From NCBI GenBank assembly GCA_030527205.1, contig JAUNBG010000030.1:1-39482 (forward strand): a stretch of 39,482 nucleotides of DNA, in the 5' to 3' direction. This document shows positions 17,686 to 26,570 of this stretch, piece by piece; position 1 is the first letter of the stretch, and every line of letters starts with the position of its first letter. Made by a program: the position numbers and the translations under genes. Below the pieces are notes generated by a model. It saw only the letters and a list, made by a program, of their open reading frames with translations. It did not search any database and was not told the DNA's origin. The stretch is from Planctomycetia bacterium. GTDB taxonomy: Bacteria; Planctomycetota; Planctomycetia; Pirellulales; Thermoguttaceae.

Positions 17686-17794
17686 AAAAATCAAGCGTTT
17701 CCAAAATAGCTGACCAATTCAGTTTTGTTGCTCTGCCTGTTGTTACCGGCTTTACGAATATTAAAATAACGCTTCAAATGGCTTGGGGTTATTT

Positions 17795-19477
17795 ATGAAT
17801 AAAACAACAAAAAATCTGTCTAATGATTACAGTTTACTAAAACTGTTCCTGCAAGGAATATTATTTATTGTAGCTGTTTTCGTCGAAATAACATCCATTT
17901 GGGCTTGTTCGTCGCTTTTGGTTACCAAAGGAGCTTCTGCTGACGGATCTTGTTTTATAACCTATTCAATTGATTCGCCTGGCACACACAGCAAGCTGTT
18001 GATTATTCCAGCGTCCGACGCTTCAACGCAGCCGGAGAATGGCAGCCCTCATATTCCCCAGGAAATTCCGACCTATAAAGTTCTCGGCGTTTGGGATATC
18101 AACAGAAAAGTTGAAAGCGATGTTCTCGGAATGATAAATGAACATCAATTGGCAATCGGCGAAACGACGTTTCGAGGTTATGCCGAACTTCGAAATCAAT
18201 TTGGCGAACTGCAATATCCAGAATTGATAACAATCGCTCTTCAACGATCCAAAACAGCGCGAGAAGCTATTGCTGTTATGGCAAAAGCCGTTGATGACTT
18301 TGGTTATATTGGGCCAGGCGAATCGATTTCGATTTGTGACCCGAATGAAGTTTGGGTTTTTGAAATTTGCGGAACCGGAGCAACAGACGCAGAAAATAAT
18401 TCGGGTTCCGTTTGGGTTGCGAAACGAGTTCCTGACGGGCAAATAACAGCGCATACAAATCATGCGCGAATTCGCGAATTTCCTTTAAATGATCCCGAAA
18501 ACTGCCTCTATTCCTCAAACGTTATTTCATTCGCCATTGAAAAAGGTCTTTTTGACCCGAAAAGCGGAAAAGCATTTTCCTTTGCCGACGCTTACGGAAA
18601 TCTTGATCTGTTTCGAAAACGAATCGGCGAAAAAAGAGTTTGGTCGCTCTTTAACCGAATTTCGCCCTCTTTGGCTCTTTCCGATGATTATGTTCAGGGA
18701 AAAGAAGACGCGAAACCTTATCCCTGGTCCATAACGCCAGATCAAAAACTCTCTTTGGTCGACGTTATGTCATTGATTCGGAACCGTTATGAAGGAACTC
18801 CTTATGATATGACGCAAGGAATCGACGCCGGTTTTTATGGAAATCCAACCCGTCCTCAATCTCTGAACTGGCAATTGGGCGAAGACGAATATTGTTGGGA
18901 TTACAGCATTTCGACCCCGATGACCGGTTGCTCAATGATCGCTCAGGTCAGGGATTTTGTTCCAAACGAGTTGGGCGTCCTTTGGTTTGGCTGGGACGAT
19001 ACTGCAATGACCTGTTATTCGCCTCTTTATATCGCTATGAACGAATTGCCAAACTCAGGAACCATAACGAACATTAATCAATTTGACATTAATTCCGCTT
19101 TTTGGCTTTTTAATCTTGTTTCCAATTTCGCCTATCCGCGTTATCGAGACGTTTATCCGGATATTCAAAAAGTCCAAAAGGAATTGGAATCCAAATTCAT
19201 TCGGCTTCAACCGGTCATTGAAAAAACGGCTCAAGAACTTTATAATCAGGGCGATTGGGAAACTGCTGAAGAATATTTGACCGATTATTCCCTTCAGCAG
19301 ACGGAAAAAGTTTATCAACGTTGGCGTCAACTCGCCAATGATTTGTTCGTTAAATTCAATGACAGTTTGATTCGAACAAAAGACGGCGATTATTCCCCCT
19401 CAGACATTCCGCAAAATTATCTGCAAAAAATCATTGAGGAAAAAGGGGAACAATTGCGACTTTCCCCCAAAAAATAA
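17795..19477 (+). CDS. Secreted peptidase family C69 (dipeptidase-like)
   Basis: C69 peptidases are Ntn-hydrolases that use the first Cys of the mature protein as nucleophile to cleave dipeptides or amide bonds. Here a signal-peptide-like hydrophobic stretch (residues about 14-36) runs directly into C38 in ACSSLLVTKGASADGS, the family's C-x-x-ILVGKxASxDGS block, so cleavage before C38 would expose the nucleophile. Further family blocks are GETTFRGY, ALQRSKTAREAIAVM, GPGESISICDPNEVWVFEI and AHTNHARI. The 560-aa length fits. The ATG at 17795 is preceded by TTGGGG; a TTG twelve bases upstream is in frame but less likely. The C-terminal helical part (about 440-560) is typical of the longer members. 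Exact substrate cannot be read from the sequence. Confidence 0.88.
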   Translation: MNKTTKNLSNDYSLLKLFLQGILFIVAVFVEITSIWACSSLLVTKGASADGSCFITYSIDSPGTHSKLLIIPASDASTQPENGSPHIPQEIPTYKVLGVWDINRKVESDVLGMINEHQLAIGETTFRGYAELRNQFGELQYPELITIALQRSKTAREAIAVMAKAVDDFGYIGPGESISICDPNEVWVFEICGTGATDAENNSGSVWVAKRVPDGQITAHTNHARIREFPLNDPENCLYSSNVISFAIEKGLFDPKSGKAFSFADAYGNLDLFRKRIGEKRVWSLFNRISPSLALSDDYVQGKEDAKPYPWSITPDQKLSLVDVMSLIRNRYEGTPYDMTQGIDAGFYGNPTRPQSLNWQLGEDEYCWDYSISTPMTGCSMIAQVRDFVPNELGVLWFGWDDTAMTCYSPLYIAMNELPNSGTITNINQFDINSAFWLFNLVSNFAYPRYRDVYPDIQKVQKELESKFIRLQPVIEKTAQELYNQGDWETAEEYLTDYSLQQTEKVYQRWRQLANDLFVKFNDSLIRTKDGDYSPSDIPQNYLQKIIEEKGEQLRLSPKK

Positions 19478-19506
19478 CCTAATCTTTTATATATATAAAA
19501 ACGATT

Positions 19507-19636
19507 GAATTTAATAAAATGAAATTCGCCAAAAGAGTTCATCGCCTGAATGTTTCTTCGGGACAATTGTCTGGAATCGCGACTCTTAAAATCGGTCGAA
19601 ACCAAAAACAAATATCGCACGAATTTCATTAAATTA
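19507..19636. repeat. Widely spaced inverted repeat
   Basis: ATGAAATTCG (19519-19528) with preceding AATTTAAT is mirrored by CGAATTTCAT (19620-19629) followed by TAAATTA, leaving about 90 bases between. TTTTATATATATAAAA just before it (19485-19500) is a perfect AT palindrome. This could be a small mobile element or the promoter-proximal structure of nifU. Confidence 0.4.
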
Positions 19637-19706
19637 TTTGATTTTTCATAAACTTTCAAAAGTCGTTTATCAAGGTTTGGATATCAAAAACCTGAAAGGC
19701 TGAATT

Positions 19707-20747
19707 ATGGGTTGGGAATATAGCGAAAAAACAAAAAAACTCTTTTTGGACGCCGTTCATGGCAAACCGGGAACGCATTTGGGCGAAGTCGAAAATCCGG
19801 ACGGAGTCGGCGAACACGGCTCAATTGCTTGCGGCGACGCCCTGCGATTTACTTTTAAAGTCGAACGAAACAACGATGATCCAACAAAAGATATTATTGT
19901 TGAAGCCCGTTATTTAACGTTCGGCTGTACTTCGGCGATTGCGGCTTCCGAAGCGCTTTGTTGTATTATTGAAGACAAAAGAATAACGCCAATCGAAGCG
20001 CTGCAAATAACGAATGAAGATATCGTTGAGTTTTTGGAAGGATTGCCGCAACAAAAAATTCATTGTTCCGTTATGGGCGCCGAAGCGCTTGAAGCAGCTG
20101 TTTTCGATTGGGCCAAGCGTCGAAATATCGATTTGACGAAACTCGGAATCGAATCGCATACTTCGGAAGAAGAGGACGGGCGACTCGTTTGCAAATGTTT
20201 TGGAATGACCGAACCCTATATCAAACGAAAAATTAAAGAATTGAATCTTCATACGATTCCAGAAATAACCGGAGCGATTAAAGCAGGCGGAGCCTGTATG
20301 GGCTGTCATCATGCGTCAAGCGGACTTCAGGATATTTTAAACGAAGTTTGGGGTTCCCCCCAAGCGTCCGATTCAACCAATCAGAAATCGAATTCGACTG
20401 CTGGAACAACGTCGGCTTTCATTCCTTTAGCAACGCTCGACAATTCCAAAGGTCAAACGGACAATTCTTCTCAGAAAAACGAGTCCATTAAAACAACGGC
20501 CGGCGCGACGCTTTCCCCTTATCAACGCGCGAAAAAAATCGAACAAATGATCGATTCTTATATTCGCCCAATGATTCAACGAGACGGCGGAAATATCGAC
20601 ATTATTGATATAAAAGACAATTTGATTTTTGTTCAATTGACAGGAGCTTGCGCCAATTGTTCCGGAGCGTCTCAAACGCTCAAAATTCTCGTTGAAAGAA
20701 CGCTTCAATCGCAAGTTGACCCCAATATTCGCGTTGTTCAGGTCTGA
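19707..20747 (+). CDS. nifU: NifU-type Fe-S cluster assembly scaffold (three domains)
   Basis: The protein builds and passes on Fe-S clusters. All three parts of a full NifU are present. Residues 1-145 are IscU-like with the cluster cysteines C42, C74 and C120 (SIACGDAL, FGCTSAIA, KIHCSVMG). Residues about 158-212 are the BFD-like [2Fe-2S] domain with C162, C164, C197 and C200. A Ser/Thr/Asn-rich linker (about 215-270) leads to the Nfu domain with C315-xx-C318 in GACANCSGAS. Length 346 aa is slightly above average because of the linker. The ATG at 19707 has AAAGG seven bases upstream. No NifS/IscS cysteine desulfurase is adjacent and no nitrogenase gene is in the window, so it probably serves general Fe-S assembly, for example for LutB and the oxidoreductase here. 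Confidence 0.93.
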   Translation: MGWEYSEKTKKLFLDAVHGKPGTHLGEVENPDGVGEHGSIACGDALRFTFKVERNNDDPTKDIIVEARYLTFGCTSAIAASEALCCIIEDKRITPIEALQITNEDIVEFLEGLPQQKIHCSVMGAEALEAAVFDWAKRRNIDLTKLGIESHTSEEEDGRLVCKCFGMTEPYIKRKIKELNLHTIPEITGAIKAGGACMGCHHASSGLQDILNEVWGSPQASDSTNQKSNSTAGTTSAFIPLATLDNSKGQTDNSSQKNESIKTTAGATLSPYQRAKKIEQMIDSYIRPMIQRDGGNIDIIDIKDNLIFVQLTGACANCSGASQTLKILVERTLQSQVDPNIRVVQV

Positions 20748-20962
20748 TTTTGCAGCGACAAATCCATTTGCAGTCAAAAGACCCGCGTCTTGCTGACCTG
20801 ACGACAATATAATAAACAAAAAAATTTGCCAAAACAATCCATTTTTCGAGAATCAGACGCGTTTCCTTTGAAAATAAAAACGAAATTGGGATCGTTGCTT
20901 CATAATTCCGTAATGACGGACAACTGGTTTCGGGATTTCAATGATCAACTCAGGAACAACCC

Positions 20963-23104
20963 TTATGGCAAAACATCATAACGAACCAATTGCCCTGAGC
21001 GAGGCGGCATTGAAATTGAAAAACCTTCTCGAATCAAATCGCGGCCGGAAATGTTCTCTATCTGGCCGGAATCAAGATTTTTGAAACAATAACGACTATT
21101 TGGATTTATTTCCTTCAAATAAATCTTAAGCGATTGATTGGGACTTTCTTCATTGCGAATGACTCTCAAACAGCCTGCATTGAGATTTGAAGCATGATAT
21201 TGGCTGACCGTCCAGGAATCAGACCGAAAACCGCCTTCTAAAAGATAATAGTTGCTGCCAACCAATAAATCGCGAATCTGTAAAAAACGTTCAACATAGC
21301 GCCGATTTGTTGCCGAATTATGCTCGAAAAGATAGGGGCGAAGCGTTGTAAAGGGGGCAAGATCGACGGTTGCCTTATAAAAATCATATTCGCGCTTTTC
21401 GCCATCCCAATCATGAGCGTCAATATTTTTATAATAAATAAACCATTGATCAAGCATATCATGATAACGCTGTTTATTGATAAAATCAAAATAACCGACG
21501 TCAGTATAATGAAGAGGAACGGCTCCCATTCGAAGAGAATCCAAATCATTTCGACGTCCGCCGCTGGCACAAGAATCAATTAACAAGCCAGGATTCATTG
21601 TTTTCAAGTTGTTCCAAAAGGTTAAATAACCTTGAACATAAAGATTTTCGGCCATTCCTTTGCGGTCTATAAAGCGCGAGTCGGTTTTTTCCAAATGTTC
21701 AAGAAAGGGAAGCGGCCCGGCGCCATTTGAATCCTGGCGATAAAAACCGACGCCATTCGATTGAATGGATTGACCAATTAAATTTGAGAGAAATTGAACG
21801 GTCTCCGGCGAGGTCATATCCATTCGATAACTTTCAATAATTTCGCAATTCGGGACAATATATTTTTGATAATCGATAAACGTTGAGGCTTCCCGATGAA
21901 TTCGTTCCGGTTCATACCAAAGCGTCAAAAAAGACTCTTTGCCCAATTCATCCGCAATCGGTTTCATTCCGCGCGGAAATCGTTCCGGATCAGGCGTCCA
22001 ATCGCCCGTTAAGAACCAATAACCGATCGAAGTTTTGGGCGAATTCTGACGCAAATACCAACCAGCATCAATCCATAAACCGTCGCAAGGCCAACCTAAA
22101 GCTCGCATTTTGCGAATGGCGTCGATCTGTTGCGTCTCGGTTATATCTTTATAAAGTTCGCCGCCGCAATGAGCGTCGAGAATCAGTTTCGCCTCTAAAA
22201 CTTTGCCATTTTGACGCGGCATAATATAAGCGCGAAACCAACGTCGCCAAAGATTGATGGCATCTGTTTCCGGCAAATAACTGAAGACGGTTATTCGCGG
22301 CGTCCGAATTTTTTCGCCTGGTTTTAAATAAAGATCTGTTTTCTTTTGGCCAGCGAGAAAATGAACGTCGCCGTTTGGTTCTGCGTAAAATGTCGCCGAC
22401 CATTCTCCAGGCCAACCAATCGCAATTGTAAACGATCGTTCCTGACCGTTGAGTCGAAAATAAGGAAAAGCATAAAAACTCGGATAAGCTTCCCGGGGCG
22501 AAAAATGTAAAGGCTCGGAAATTTCAAGAATATCTGTTTGACTCGAATAATTCTGTTGAGGATCGTTGTTTTCCCCCATTCCATGCCAAAGCGACGGAGA
22601 ACCTCCGGTTTGAAGAATGACGTCCGCGGCTAAAATATTTCGAAGATTTGGCGTCTTAACCTCGGAAACATTTTCAAACCAGGCAACCCATTCGATTATT
22701 TCGGGAAAATCGCTATAAGTTGTTGTTTCAGATGTTATTTTGAGACCGGTTGTCGCATCTGTTTTTTCAACAATCGTCTTGAAAATGGTTTGACGCGGAA
22801 AAGAATCGCCTTCGACAACGTTTTCTGAAACGACTTCTTGCCGTTCTTCCGTTGAAAGAATCTGATCACAGGAAAACGTTCGACATTCAATATTATTATA
22901 TTGAAATTGAATCGGTTCCTCTGGAAATATAATGCCGCGTTTTTCAAATTCGATATTCGTTTTGAACGCCGTTTCTCTCTGTATTTTGGAATTCGTCGCA
23001 ATATCGTTGGCCTGAATGTTATTCGAGACAAAAACATTATTTGTCGCAACAATTATAATTAAAATGAAGGATAATCTTGGGTTGAAATGAGCTCTTGGAT
23101 TCAT
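20963..23104 (-). CDS. Secreted GH36-like alpha-galactosidase
   Basis: A clan GH-D enzyme expected to release alpha-linked galactose (or a related sugar) from oligosaccharides. The 713-aa protein begins with a hydrophobic signal segment (residues about 11-30, ending NIQA-ND). A beta-sandwich domain (about 40-290) precedes a TIM barrel. Family blocks are GLWIDAGWY, FLTLWYEPERIH (usual LWFEPE), a strand ending FYRQDSNGAG where the Asp takes the place of the nucleophile in the usual KWDxN motif, and CASGGRRNDLDSLRMGAVPLHYTDV, whose last Asp is the probable acid/base. The variation RQD for KWD suggests a divergent subgroup, so the substrate may differ. It is a single-gene unit divided from the RND gene by 170 bases. 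Its ribosome binding site is weak. Confidence 0.82.
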   Translation of the reverse strand: MNPRAHFNPRLSFILIIIVATNNVFVSNNIQANDIATNSKIQRETAFKTNIEFEKRGIIFPEEPIQFQYNNIECRTFSCDQILSTEERQEVVSENVVEGDSFPRQTIFKTIVEKTDATTGLKITSETTTYSDFPEIIEWVAWFENVSEVKTPNLRNILAADVILQTGGSPSLWHGMGENNDPQQNYSSQTDILEISEPLHFSPREAYPSFYAFPYFRLNGQERSFTIAIGWPGEWSATFYAEPNGDVHFLAGQKKTDLYLKPGEKIRTPRITVFSYLPETDAINLWRRWFRAYIMPRQNGKVLEAKLILDAHCGGELYKDITETQQIDAIRKMRALGWPCDGLWIDAGWYLRQNSPKTSIGYWFLTGDWTPDPERFPRGMKPIADELGKESFLTLWYEPERIHREASTFIDYQKYIVPNCEIIESYRMDMTSPETVQFLSNLIGQSIQSNGVGFYRQDSNGAGPLPFLEHLEKTDSRFIDRKGMAENLYVQGYLTFWNNLKTMNPGLLIDSCASGGRRNDLDSLRMGAVPLHYTDVGYFDFINKQRYHDMLDQWFIYYKNIDAHDWDGEKREYDFYKATVDLAPFTTLRPYLFEHNSATNRRYVERFLQIRDLLVGSNYYLLEGGFRSDSWTVSQYHASNLNAGCLRVIRNEESPNQSLKIYLKEINPNSRYCFKNLDSGQIENISGRDLIREGFSISMPPRSGQLVRYDVLP

Positions 23105-23172
23105 TGTTCAATCTTTCGTTTTAATATTTGACTTGTCGAAGTTTATCTTTTCTTAGCGAGTTCCCTCAATCC

Positions 23173-23258
23173 AGTTGAAAATCTCGCTTTTTTGCGTTCT
23201 TATGTTTGCAAACAGGCGGACGCGCAAAAGTCAACCCTGTCGCCCATTCCGCATTCTG
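23173..23258 (+). repeat. Degenerate ~85-bp dispersed repeat, copy near the GH36 gene
   Basis: It opens with AGTTGAAAATCTCGCTTTT and closes with CCTGTCGCCCATTCCGCATT, matching the two ends of the element at 37015-37100, while the middle is variable. CTTTTTTGCG and CGCGCAAAAG inside it can pair. Confidence 0.5.
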
Positions 23259-23274
23259 TTTCTTTCGTTCTCTC

Positions 23275-26010
23275 TTATTTCGTTGTTTCAGCTGAGCTGG
23301 TTCGATTTCTCGACAAGAAAGCCAAGAAAGCTGGCATAATAATCAAAGACGAAAAAGTACAGGCGGAAATGCCAATGACCAAAACGCGTCCCAAACTTTG
23401 TAATCCGCGATGATCGGCAATCATTAGAGTTCCAAATCCGATAATCGTTGTCAAGGTTGTTATGACTATTGAATTCGCTAAAGAAACAGGCATTTTAAAA
23501 GTTCCAGTTTGAAGACGATAATGATGAATTAAATGAATGCCGTCATCAATTCCGATTCCTAAAATCAACGGAATAACAATCGCATTAGCCGGATTGAGCG
23601 GAATGTTCAGCAATCCTAAAAGTCCAAAACCTTGAAGAATCCCTAAAATAAGCGGAAGAAGAACCATTAATGTATATTTGACGGAACGAAAATCAAGATA
23701 AATCAAAACAAGAATGACCAAAAAAGCCCAAACAGTCGACTTTTGATAGGATCGTTGCATTTGCAGAGACGCTTCATAAGTTTGAATTGGATTACCGGTC
23801 GCATATGGATCGACTTTTTTGACTTTTGCGATAAATTCCTGCAAATGTTCCATACTCCAGATCTCCGTTGTACTGTAAATCCGCATAAGATATTTTCCGC
23901 TTTTTTGTCCGACATAACGGGAAACCAGAGATTCCGGAAGATCATTCAACTCAGGAGGCTCCGAAGCGGCACAAAATCGAATTAAATAAAGACGATTCAA
24001 TAGTTCGCCCGCTAAAAATTGTTGAAACATTTCGATTCGTCGTTGATATTCAACTGCAGTTAGACGACGAAGCATTGAACAGATTTGATTAATTCTCCAG
24101 AGATATTCCTGTTTGTTCGAGTCGTCAAGAAGCGTCACAGGCAACGATTCGACGAGAAATGCCAATTGATCCAATAAATTTCCCAATTGAATTGGATCAC
24201 AGATTGGAATTGGGCTGGTCGTTTCAGGAAGTTGGTTCAAAAGTTGAGCAATGGAATCAATCATTGCCTGTTTTTCCGGCGAAGTTGTCGGAAAACGGGA
24301 GACGATTTCATCAACTTTAAGAGTTGGATCCTTTTCAAATTCTTCTTTTCGTTTGAGAAGTTCCTCGGGCGATTCGGCAATCGAGAGGGCAAACCAGGCC
24401 CCTTTATCCCATTTTTTCAAAAGTTCTTTTTCAAGTTCAACGCTTTCCAAATATTCCGGTTGAAGATTCAGAAGATTATGATCATACCAAATCGAAGGAA
24501 GTCCGGTTGCCAAAAGAAGAGTTCCAATCAAACTGACAAAAAGAACCATTTTCGGAAATCGAAAAATCGGAGCAATAATCCAACAAATATCAACGGGCAA
24601 AGGAAGCGGTTTCATCGGACGATTTCCGTCGACGAGCTGAATCATTGCAGGAATAATGACGATAGCCGCCAAACAACAGCAAAGAATCCCGCCCGAACTA
24701 ATCAATCCGAGTTCAGCGATTCCGGTAAACTCGCTTTGTCCCAGTATAAAAAAAGCGGAGGAAGTCGTTAAAGCGCCAACAAAGACGCCCGGGCCAACCG
24801 TTTGAGCCGCTTGAAGAATCGCTTCGCCAGGCGATCGAATCTTTTTGCGATTTTCAAGATATTTTGAAATATAATGAATCCCGAAATCAATTCCGAGTCC
24901 GATGAGAATAACGCCAAACGACATGCTCAAAATATTCAGATGTCCAATGCTCCAAACGACGAATCCCATTGTCCAGGCAAAACCGATCATTAAAGCAAAA
25001 ACGGCTAACAACGGATGTCGAAACCCGCCGAAAGCCGCAATAAAAATGATTGTAACGCCGAGAAAAGAAAGAATTCCTGCTTTTGTCGACGCGATTTGAC
25101 TCATTCGCATTTCGTCATTTTCCATAACCGTCAAACCGGTCAAACCGATTTTCGCCTCTGGATGTTTCTCTTGACTTTTGTGAATTATTTCCCGAAGTTT
25201 TTCAATTGATTGCGTCCCATATGTAAATGAACCTTCTTTGGATTCATTGATTTTTAACAGGACAACGCCTAATTGTCCTTGATCGGCAATAAAATATTCT
25301 CGTTTGAGCGTTCCCATTTCAACGATCGGCGGCAACGGCGAAATGGTTCCGGTCGGCGACGGAGAAAGAATATCTAAAAAACTCCCCGAAAAAGCGTCCA
25401 ATTCCCTTAACGAATCGTTCAACAATTCGTGACAGAGAACCGACTCGTTTGAATTTTGAACAAAGTTTTGATTTTTTAAAAACGCGAGTTGCTGAAGAAT
25501 CTTGCCCAAATAATTATTCAAATTGACTGTTTCCCAATGACCTTGAATAACCGGCGACATCTGTTGGACAAAATGTTGAATTTTCTCCAGTTTTTCCTTT
25601 TTGTCAATAAAATGCAACCCTTTTCTTAACATGGGCGTTGTATCGACGCTTCCCAAAACGGAAGAAAAGAGCTTGGGATATTTTTGAATTTCCTGCGATA
25701 ATTCATCGAGAACAGGCGTTATGATTTCTTGAGAATTTCCCTGAACAACAACGATCAAATCGTCGTTATCGCCAAAATCTTCGATATAATCGACCCAAAG
25801 TTTGTTGAAATCGCTTTTCGGATTAATTAAATCCAAACGCGACGTTTTCATTTTCAGACCGGTTAATGTAAAATAACAACAAACGAGAGCCAAAACAATT
25901 CCAAAAACAAGAACTTGAACCGGATTCCTTAGACAGATTTTGGTTATCCAACTTAAAGGAACCGAAAAAATCGATTTCTCTCCTTGAAAATGTTCGAAAG
26001 AAGAATTCAT
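23275..26010 (-). CDS. RND-superfamily transporter of the MMPL/HpnN type
   Basis: A 911-aa membrane protein with two similar halves. Each half has one membrane segment, a large periplasmic domain and a block of five to six segments: half 1 around VLVFGIVLALVCCYFTL, then LGVTIIFIAAFGGF, SFGVILIGLGIDFGIHY and SGGILCCCLAAIVII; half 2 around VSLIGTLLLATG, AFLVILVLIYLDF and IPLILGIGIDDGIHLIHHY. GLGIDFGIH and GIGIDDGIH are the paired motifs carrying the proton-relay acids. The first periplasmic part (LDLINPKSDFNKLWVDYIEDFGDNDD) resembles HpnN, which moves hopanoids to the outer membrane, but no hopanoid gene is adjacent, so lipid export in general is the safe reading. I chose the ATG at 26010, with GGGATT upstream, over an in-frame TTG. 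Confidence 0.82.
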   Translation of the reverse strand: MNSSFEHFQGEKSIFSVPLSWITKICLRNPVQVLVFGIVLALVCCYFTLTGLKMKTSRLDLINPKSDFNKLWVDYIEDFGDNDDLIVVVQGNSQEIITPVLDELSQEIQKYPKLFSSVLGSVDTTPMLRKGLHFIDKKEKLEKIQHFVQQMSPVIQGHWETVNLNNYLGKILQQLAFLKNQNFVQNSNESVLCHELLNDSLRELDAFSGSFLDILSPSPTGTISPLPPIVEMGTLKREYFIADQGQLGVVLLKINESKEGSFTYGTQSIEKLREIIHKSQEKHPEAKIGLTGLTVMENDEMRMSQIASTKAGILSFLGVTIIFIAAFGGFRHPLLAVFALMIGFAWTMGFVVWSIGHLNILSMSFGVILIGLGIDFGIHYISKYLENRKKIRSPGEAILQAAQTVGPGVFVGALTTSSAFFILGQSEFTGIAELGLISSGGILCCCLAAIVIIPAMIQLVDGNRPMKPLPLPVDICWIIAPIFRFPKMVLFVSLIGTLLLATGLPSIWYDHNLLNLQPEYLESVELEKELLKKWDKGAWFALSIAESPEELLKRKEEFEKDPTLKVDEIVSRFPTTSPEKQAMIDSIAQLLNQLPETTSPIPICDPIQLGNLLDQLAFLVESLPVTLLDDSNKQEYLWRINQICSMLRRLTAVEYQRRIEMFQQFLAGELLNRLYLIRFCAASEPPELNDLPESLVSRYVGQKSGKYLMRIYSTTEIWSMEHLQEFIAKVKKVDPYATGNPIQTYEASLQMQRSYQKSTVWAFLVILVLIYLDFRSVKYTLMVLLPLILGILQGFGLLGLLNIPLNPANAIVIPLILGIGIDDGIHLIHHYRLQTGTFKMPVSLANSIVITTLTTIIGFGTLMIADHRGLQSLGRVLVIGISACTFSSLIIMPAFLAFLSRNRTSSAETTK

Positions 26011-26570
26011 AATCAAATCCCAAAATATATAATGTCAATTGACTTCTGTTGGACTTCTGTTTGTTACAATTTTGCCGACAGCAAATCTTTTTGCAAATTG
26101 TAATCTTTTCATGAATTTGGAGCAAGAGCAATGATTCCGACTTCCTGTTTCCCCTAATTAACTTGAACAATCTATTTTTCCCATTCTATTAAATAATGAC
26201 AAATTGCAGAAAAAAATTGAAAATAACCGAAGAAGAGCAAGGTTTGGTTAAGAACAGATGAAAAAAGCCCGATAAAAGTCAAAGAATCGTCTTTAGGACG
26301 AGCATTTATTTCGGCAAAATAATTGACTAAACCATTATAATCGGAAGTTCAACAAAAGAATTTCCTGATTCAAATTAAAGCCAGTTCTTTCATTGAGTCA
26401 TTTCATATGATATTGTTCTGAATTAATTTGTCAGGGGTTACAGAAACAAAAACGTTATTGCGGTTTGGTTATTAATATTCATATTGTTTGATGTTTTCTG
26501 TTCAATATATAAAATTGACATTATATATAATAGAACAGAACATACGAAACCTGTGATTGGTATTTTCATT
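26011..26570. other. Intergenic region between divergent RND and DegP genes
   Basis: A 560-base AT-rich stretch that should contain both promoters. No repeat of the three families, no hairpin of note and no supported reading frame was seen. TTATATATAATA at about 26520 is an AT-rich block upstream of degP, but I cannot assign promoter boxes with confidence. Confidence 0.5.
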
